Source: Nostoc sp. UHCC 0302
GTDB lineage: Bacteria; Cyanobacteriota; Cyanobacteriia; Cyanobacteriales; Nostocaceae
DNA length: 64,000 bases
Direction: 5' to 3'
NCBI RefSeq assembly: GCF_038096175.1
Contig: NZ_CP151099.1
Span: 3,536,501 to 3,600,500 of the forward strand
This document shows, piece by piece, positions 59,513 to 64,000 of this stretch. Each line of letters begins with the position of its first letter. Within the stretch, counting starts at the first letter, position 1. Made by a program: the position numbers and the translations under genes. The notes beneath the pieces are model-generated. The model did no database searches. It was given only the letters and a program-made list of their open reading frames with translations, and was not told the origin of the DNA.

Positions 59513-59556
59513 AAACCTTAAGCAAGCTAGAAAATTTTCTAGCTTGCTTAAGGTTT
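59513..59556. terminator. 44-bp perfect palindrome
   Basis: A 22-bp arm beginning AAACCTTAAGCAAGCTAG (59513-59534) is followed, with no spacer, by its exact complement (59535-59556), then AATAATTTT. The structure could be a rho-independent terminator read on the plus strand, but no plus-strand gene ends nearby (the region from 58230 is empty on that strand). Otherwise it is a cruciform or a repeat end. Confidence 0.6.
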
Positions 59557-59616
59557 AATAATTTTAAGCAAGTGCTGTAAAGGATCTGAACTACTTGTGA
59601 GCATGAATCCTAAACA

Positions 59617-59775
59617 TGGCGTAATGGGTGTTGAGGAGAAGCCCAGTAACCAACCATCTGTAATATCCAAGTTGGTCGCTCATAAGGGTCAACAAGTGAA
59701 GGCTATAGCTGCGCCAAAACCTACAGTTACTGTCTCGAAACAGAAACTTGCTCACTTTGTCTTGACTTGAGTATC
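59617..59775. repeat. Imperfect direct repeat, copy 1
   Basis: About 160 bp here (from AATGGGTGTTGA to CTTGAGTATC) match 63591-63751 at perhaps 75-80 percent by eye. They share AACAAGTGAAGGCT, CTCGAAACAGA and CTTGAGTATC in the same order. Just past its end (59776) starts the sequence GAATGGCACGCTTGAAAAGC, the end of the MITE/IS4 family, with no matching other end nearby. A minus frame 59591-59797 crosses this block and is not accepted as a gene. Confidence 0.75.
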
Positions 59776-59859
59776 GAATGGCACGCTTGAAAAGCAAAAA
59801 ACAAATCTAGATAAGCATTGCAGACAGTAATGCTATGAAGCAGTAGACAGCAAGCGATA

Positions 59860-60117
59860 GTGCTTTTCGCCCGCCTTAAGAGCGATAAGCGAGAGCTTAA
59901 GCCAACGGCTATCGCTACTATTGTTGAGAAACTTGACCTGTTCCATCACATACTGGACAGGATTCTCACTTATAACCAGAGCGATCGCCCTGGGGAACGA
60001 TTAAGCGCCCATCGCTCCAGCAGTATCGTTCGCTGCCTTCGTCTCCTTCTCAAGAAAGGAGACGCCCAAGGGATGGAGATGGCTAGGCATTTTATTATTT
60101 TGGGAATTATAGATTAA
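59860..60117 (+). CDS. Hypothetical protein, possibly a fragment
   Basis: 85 residues. The first 17 codons come from a dispersed repeat (AAGAGCGATAAGCGAGAGC and like). The remainder EKLDLFHHILDRILTYNQSDRPGERLSAHRSSSIVRCLRLLLKKGDAQGMEMARHFII looks like a helical protein. I recognise no domain. The start is uncertain because the N-terminal part is repeat-derived; a gene fragment fused to a repeat is the likely reading. Confidence 0.35.
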   Translation: MLFARLKSDKRELKPTAIATIVEKLDLFHHILDRILTYNQSDRPGERLSAHRSSSIVRCLRLLLKKGDAQGMEMARHFIILGIID

Positions 60118-60308
60118 CACTTGAAGTCTAGCAGGCAGTTGGGATTATGAATTTGCTCACAAGGTTGAACGCTATATCCCCAGCAATCGCTGCTATTAAG
60201 CCACTTGATTGCTAAGGCTTTCAATTTTAAAGTAAATTATGGTGACATCTGCGTTGCTGAAATCAAGCGTGTTAAAAATCCCAAATAATTCGTCAAAGGC
60301 AGTTGCGG

Positions 60309-62387
60309 ATGATAAAGTTTAAAAGACCAAAATTTTTGCAAAAACTTCAACCAAAAATTCTAGTTTTTACATTTGGAGCATCTTTATTACCAGTTTTCGT
60401 TTCGAGCAGTGCAGTTTGGCGATTAGTAGAGCAACCACTAATTGAACTAGAAAAAACTCGACTTGAGGATCAAGTGTTAGCTTTTCGCGGATACACAGCT
60501 GCTACAGAAAAGGGACTAACAAATTTAATTTCTAGTTATGCTAATTGGACTGATTTGTATAATGCAGTTCAACATTCCAATCGGAGTTGGATAAAAAAAG
60601 AAGTTTCTGCTCAACTATTATTCACTACTGATATTGATGTAGTAAAGGTGATTCAGTCCCCAAATGAAGAGATTATTGGCTCTGCTGGAAGTCAGGTATT
60701 AAATCTCCCAATAGTAAAAGCGAAAATCAAAGATTTAAAGAATCGTAATAAATTATCTCAGGAGTTAATTGATACAGGAACACAAGGACTAGTATTGCTG
60801 GGAGGGTCACCGATTTACCGCAGTGATGGAACTGGAAAGCCATCTGGAACCTTAATTGCAGGACAATTAATGGATAAAGTATGGCTGCGACAATTTTTAA
60901 ATTATTCGCAGCCGACGACGAGGCTGGAAATAATTTCTTTAGATGGAAAGTTTTTTGTATCTAGTAGTTCTGATTGGAAACCAGACATTTGGGAAAAAGC
61001 TTATTTTGATTCTGAGATTTTAGCAAATATTTATAAAAAACGCTCAATTTATCGAATTCAGCCAGATTTGGGATTAAATACAATTTATGCTCCTATATAT
61101 TCTGGGAATAAGCCCATTGCTATTGTCAAGCTCCAAATTGTAGGCAAATACTTTCAGGAGGCCAAGCTAACTCTTACCCGCTTATTTTGGCTTGGGTTAA
61201 GTTTAGCAGTGCTACTGTCAGTGTTAATTGCTCATTTACTAGCTCAACAAATTAGTAACCCAATTATTCAACTGGCAAAGCGTAGTAAAACTTTAGCAGC
61301 AGGTGATTTGAGTAGCCCTATTCCTAGTGTTAAAAATGGTGGTGAAATTGGGCAGTTGGCTAATGCTTACCAGGAAATGGCTAATTCTTTGACAATCCTA
61401 ATCAACAATCTAGAGCAAAGGGTAGCGCAACGCACTGAAGAATTAGAACTAGCTCGTCAAACATTGGAAGAACGAGTGCAAGAACGGACAGTAGAGCTTT
61501 TACAAACAAATCAGGAACTAGAGATTAAAACTGAACAATTGCATACAGCTTTACATAATCTAAAAATGGCGGAATCGCAGTTAATTCAAACAGAAAAAAT
61601 GTCTTCACTAGGTAATATGGTTGCTGGCATCGCCCACGAAATTAATAATCCGATTACTTTTATCTACGCTAATCTCAGACACATCAACAACTATACTCAA
61701 GATTTATTAAGTCTTATATATCGCTATCAGCAGCGCTATTGTGATCCAGAGATTCAAAGCTATACAGAAAAAATTGAGCTTGATTATTTAATCAAAGATT
61801 TACCTCAACTCATAGCTTCTATGGACACAGGCGCTAATCGAATTCAAGAGATTATTTTATCTTTGAGAAATTTTTCTCGCCATGATGAAGCCGAGATTAA
61901 AATAGTTAACCTTCATGAAGGAATTGATAGTACTTTATTGCTGCTACAGTATCGTCTGAATCCTCATTATGATTATCCAGTTATCCAGATAATTAAAGAA
62001 TATGACAATTTGCCTTTAATTGAGTGTTATCCTCGACAACTCAATCAAGTATTCATGCAAATTTTAGTCAATGCTATAGATGCCGTTGAATTAAATCAAG
62101 AGCAGTCAGATAAAAAGATTATTATTCAAACTAAGAACCTTAAAAATCATGTGATGATAAAAGTTGTTGATAATGGTATAGGTATAGATAATCAAAATAT
62201 TTCTCGATTATTCGAGCCTTTTTTCACTACGAAATCTATTGGCAAAGGTATAGGTTTAGGTTTAACCGTTTGCTATCAGATTATCCAAAAACATCAAGGA
62301 AATATTCAAGTTGTTTCGCAACCAAATAGGGAAACAGAAGTCATTATTCAATTACCATACTTGCTCCCCAACAATTCGAGGCAATAA
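60309..62387 (+). CDS. CHASE4-type sensor histidine kinase
   Basis: 692 residues from ATG 60309; an upstream TTG (60303) is in frame but less likely. TM1 (about 16-40), an extracytoplasmic CHASE4-like sensor (about 45-275; SSYANWTDLYNAVQHSNRSW), TM2 (about 290-315), HAMP (about 315-370), coiled coil (to about 430), HisKA with H box VAGIAHEINNPITFIYANL (near 440) and HATPase (MQILVNAIDAVELN, DNGIGID, GKGIGLGLTVCYQII). HEINNP-type kinases form one well-known group in cyanobacteria. No receiver domain and no adjacent regulator. The gene is flanked by the 160-bp repeats and a decayed IS5. Confidence 0.95.
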   Translation: MIKFKRPKFLQKLQPKILVFTFGASLLPVFVSSSAVWRLVEQPLIELEKTRLEDQVLAFRGYTAATEKGLTNLISSYANWTDLYNAVQHSNRSWIKKEVSAQLLFTTDIDVVKVIQSPNEEIIGSAGSQVLNLPIVKAKIKDLKNRNKLSQELIDTGTQGLVLLGGSPIYRSDGTGKPSGTLIAGQLMDKVWLRQFLNYSQPTTRLEIISLDGKFFVSSSSDWKPDIWEKAYFDSEILANIYKKRSIYRIQPDLGLNTIYAPIYSGNKPIAIVKLQIVGKYFQEAKLTLTRLFWLGLSLAVLLSVLIAHLLAQQISNPIIQLAKRSKTLAAGDLSSPIPSVKNGGEIGQLANAYQEMANSLTILINNLEQRVAQRTEELELARQTLEERVQERTVELLQTNQELEIKTEQLHTALHNLKMAESQLIQTEKMSSLGNMVAGIAHEINNPITFIYANLRHINNYTQDLLSLIYRYQQRYCDPEIQSYTEKIELDYLIKDLPQLIASMDTGANRIQEIILSLRNFSRHDEAEIKIVNLHEGIDSTLLLLQYRLNPHYDYPVIQIIKEYDNLPLIECYPRQLNQVFMQILVNAIDAVELNQEQSDKKIIIQTKNLKNHVMIKVVDNGIGIDNQNISRLFEPFFTTKSIGKGIGLGLTVCYQIIQKHQGNIQVVSQPNRETEVIIQLPYLLPNNSRQ

Positions 62388-62418
62388 AGTTCTACACTGT
62401 TTGAGGAAAAATGCTTTA

Positions 62419-63556
62419 GACTTGTCCGAAATATTAACTTAGGAAAAGAAAAATGGTAAAACGTTAAATTGAGCGTATACCATTTTTCAGAATTAGTTAT
62501 GGTTTTTGATTATATTGATAAATATCCACACCGGACAAAACAAATTTTAGGAATTAGTTACGAACAACTCCAATCACTGTTAAAATGCGCACAAAAGCGA
62601 CATCAAGAAATCAAAGTGAAACAGTAGAGTCAAAAAATTAGAATAAATGCATCAGGAGGAGGTCGCCCTACAAAGTTGTCAACGAGCGAGCAAGTCTGTT
62701 TATACTTGTTTTATCTAAGACAGATACCAACATTTCAAGTATTAGGAATGTTGTTTGGTGTTTCCAAAACGGAAGCTAATGATACATTTCATGACTGGAT
62801 ACCAATCTTGCGAGATATCTTACTCTCCAGTTTATTAGAACAAGTCTCAAAAAATGAAAGTGATTTACTATTTGTTCAAGAAGTGCTAACTAATTTTAGG
62901 CTATTGGTAGACAGTCTGGAACAGCCAATATATAGGCATTCTGATCATAAAGAAGAACAAAAATATTTTTCCGTTAAGAAAAGACAACATGCTTTGAAAA
63001 GCCAAATGATTGGGATGCCAGAAGGAAAAGATATTGTGGAGGTGGAAGTAGGTGTTCCTGGGCCAACAGCAAATATAAAATTGTTTCGTCAATCTCAAAA
63101 TAAATTTGATAAATCTCAACCATTTTCAGGTGATAAAGGTTTTCAAGGTGGCGAAAACATTACTACTCCTCATAAGAGAAAACCAAAACGAGAATTAACG
63201 CAACAGCAAAAAGATGATAATATTGCTTTATCTAGTAATCGGATATTCATCGAGCATTTGATACGCTTGCTCAAAATATTCCGCATATCCTCGCAAAGGT
63301 TTCGCTTAAAACTTGATACTTGTGAGCAGATTATTTTAACAGTCTGTGGGTTAGTTAGATTAAGAATTGGTAGCTTGATTCTGCCAATGTAGCTAGTAGC
63401 AATAATCTTAAATTTTTAAAAATTAGGAGTTTATATTTATGCCTCTAAACTAACAGTAACTATCTCAAACCCTAATAAATACGTTTTTACGCAAATATCA
63501 AAGCTTGGTCTCAAAGCTTTGAACAGTCTGGCTTTGGAGTTTTCGGGCAAGTCTTT
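62419..63556 (+). mobile_element. IS5-family insertion sequence (copy 2, decayed)
   Basis: Same element as 22976-24113, now in plus orientation and diverged. The left end GACTTGTCCGAAATATTAAC and right end CGGGCAAGTC have changes, and no clean TA duplication is seen. Its transposase reading frame has an internal TAG. It lies 30 bp after the CHASE4 kinase stop. Confidence 0.9.
62499..63392 (+). pseudogene. IS5-family transposase with internal amber stop
   Basis: The frame begins at ATG 62499 (VFDYIDKYPHRTKQILGIS) and matches copy 1 codon by codon, but TAG at 62625-62627 replaces Glu (K-Q-*-SQKIRIN where copy 1 has KQESHKIRIN). The remaining 238 codons (62676-63392) keep the catalytic motifs GDKGFQGG and NRIFIEHLIRLLKIFRI. 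It is non-functional unless the stop is read through. Confidence 0.92.
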
Positions 63557-63590
63557 TGGTTGAACATTGAAGCAAGGCGATTAACAGTTC

Positions 63591-63751
63591 ATAGCGCAAT
63601 GGGTGTTGAAGGTAAGTCCAAGAGCTAATCATCCATAATGCCCAAATTGGTCGTTGCTTCGGGTTAACAAGTGAAGGCTTTAGCTACGCCAAAACTGACA
63701 GCTACTGCCTCGAAACAGAGAAAAAGTTCGCTTGGTTTTGGCTTGAGTATC
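63591..63751. repeat. Imperfect direct repeat, copy 2
   Basis: Matches 59617-59775 in the same orientation. It follows the decayed IS5. The block to its right (63757-64000) shows no gene or repeat that I can identify; it includes one GCGATCGC site. Confidence 0.75.
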
Positions 63752-64000
63752 CAACTTTTCGATTATTCCGTAAGTATTTATACTTAAATTTTTCCGCTTC
63801 TCAACCCTTACTTGCTTGATGCGGAGTATGTGACATACTCTGCTGTAAAAATATATTTACTGCTTTTTCAGGCGATCGCATATAGCTTAATCTAAAAAAT
63901 TTATATACTTTTGACTAAACTATTTAAAGCTGTCTTAGCTACTAATTCCGCTCTAGAACTAGTAATTTTTTGGTAGCGTAAGGTAGTTTGGATATTTTCA

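Noticed and set aside
1-64000. tRNA, rRNA, CRISPR array or replication origin
   Set aside because: I saw no cloverleaf, rRNA core, or regularly spaced repeat-spacer array, and no DnaA/Rep gene with iterons. A tRNA or Rfam scan would be decisive.

Overview
The window looks like DNA from a filamentous, probably heterocyst-forming (Nostoc-type) cyanobacterium. The grounds are frequent GCGATCGC palindromes (HIP1), AT-rich spacers, heptanucleotide (GTGTGGG/GTGTAGG) repeats, many multi-PAS or CHASE sensor kinases, an RpaB-type regulator relic, a CYP110-like P450, two carotenoid oxygenases, cyanobacterial DUF families and a rich set of insertion sequences. I see no rRNA, tRNA, CRISPR array or replication origin. 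The many insertions, pseudogenes and gene fragments suggest a flexible part of a chromosome or a large plasmid; the sequence does not say which.

Layout. 0-10 kb: the end of a repeat-rich secreted (two-partner-secretion type) exoprotein, a small secreted protein, glutaminase, a beta-propeller gene split by one in-frame stop, an HU relic, and a 1531-residue secreted WD40/Ig/DUF4082 protein. 10-13 kb: a gene relic and an IS630-type element that has itself received a short dispersed repeat. 13-21 kb: a minus-strand run of small enzymes (two alpha/beta hydrolases, nitroreductase, condensation-domain acyltransferase, DUF5996-like, SDR, VOC, cupin, DsbA-like); parts are GC-rich and look acquired. 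21-28 kb: a NarL-type response regulator beside a wrecked Ser/Thr-kinase/histidine-kinase gene (internal deletion plus an IS5 insertion). 28-40 kb: acetyltransferase, universal stress protein, SulP transporter, P450, diguanylate cyclase, general-stress protein, DUF938 methyltransferase. 40-46 kb: repeats, an unknown tail-anchored protein, a TPR protein and transposase debris. 46-55 kb: a 1305-residue histidine kinase and two carotenoid cleavage oxygenases, the second fused to transthyretin-like and TerB-like domains. 55-64 kb: an rpaB-like pseudogene split by an IS4-type element, a small ribbon-helix-helix gene, a CHASE4 histidine kinase and a decayed second IS5 copy.

How things fit together. 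Mobile DNA is the dominant theme. Two identical 128-bp MITEs (31.5 and 44.3 kb) have 10-bp target duplications, and one of them has a paralogous empty site at 42.7 kb. Two other ~197-bp MITEs (18.3 and 21.4 kb) share ends and target-duplication length with the complete IS4-type element at 56.2 kb, which probably mobilises them. The IS5 copy at 23 kb can be removed in silo to restore a histidine-kinase frame exactly. The most unusual gene architecture is the TerB-like/carotenoid oxygenase fusion next to a stand-alone carotenoid oxygenase.
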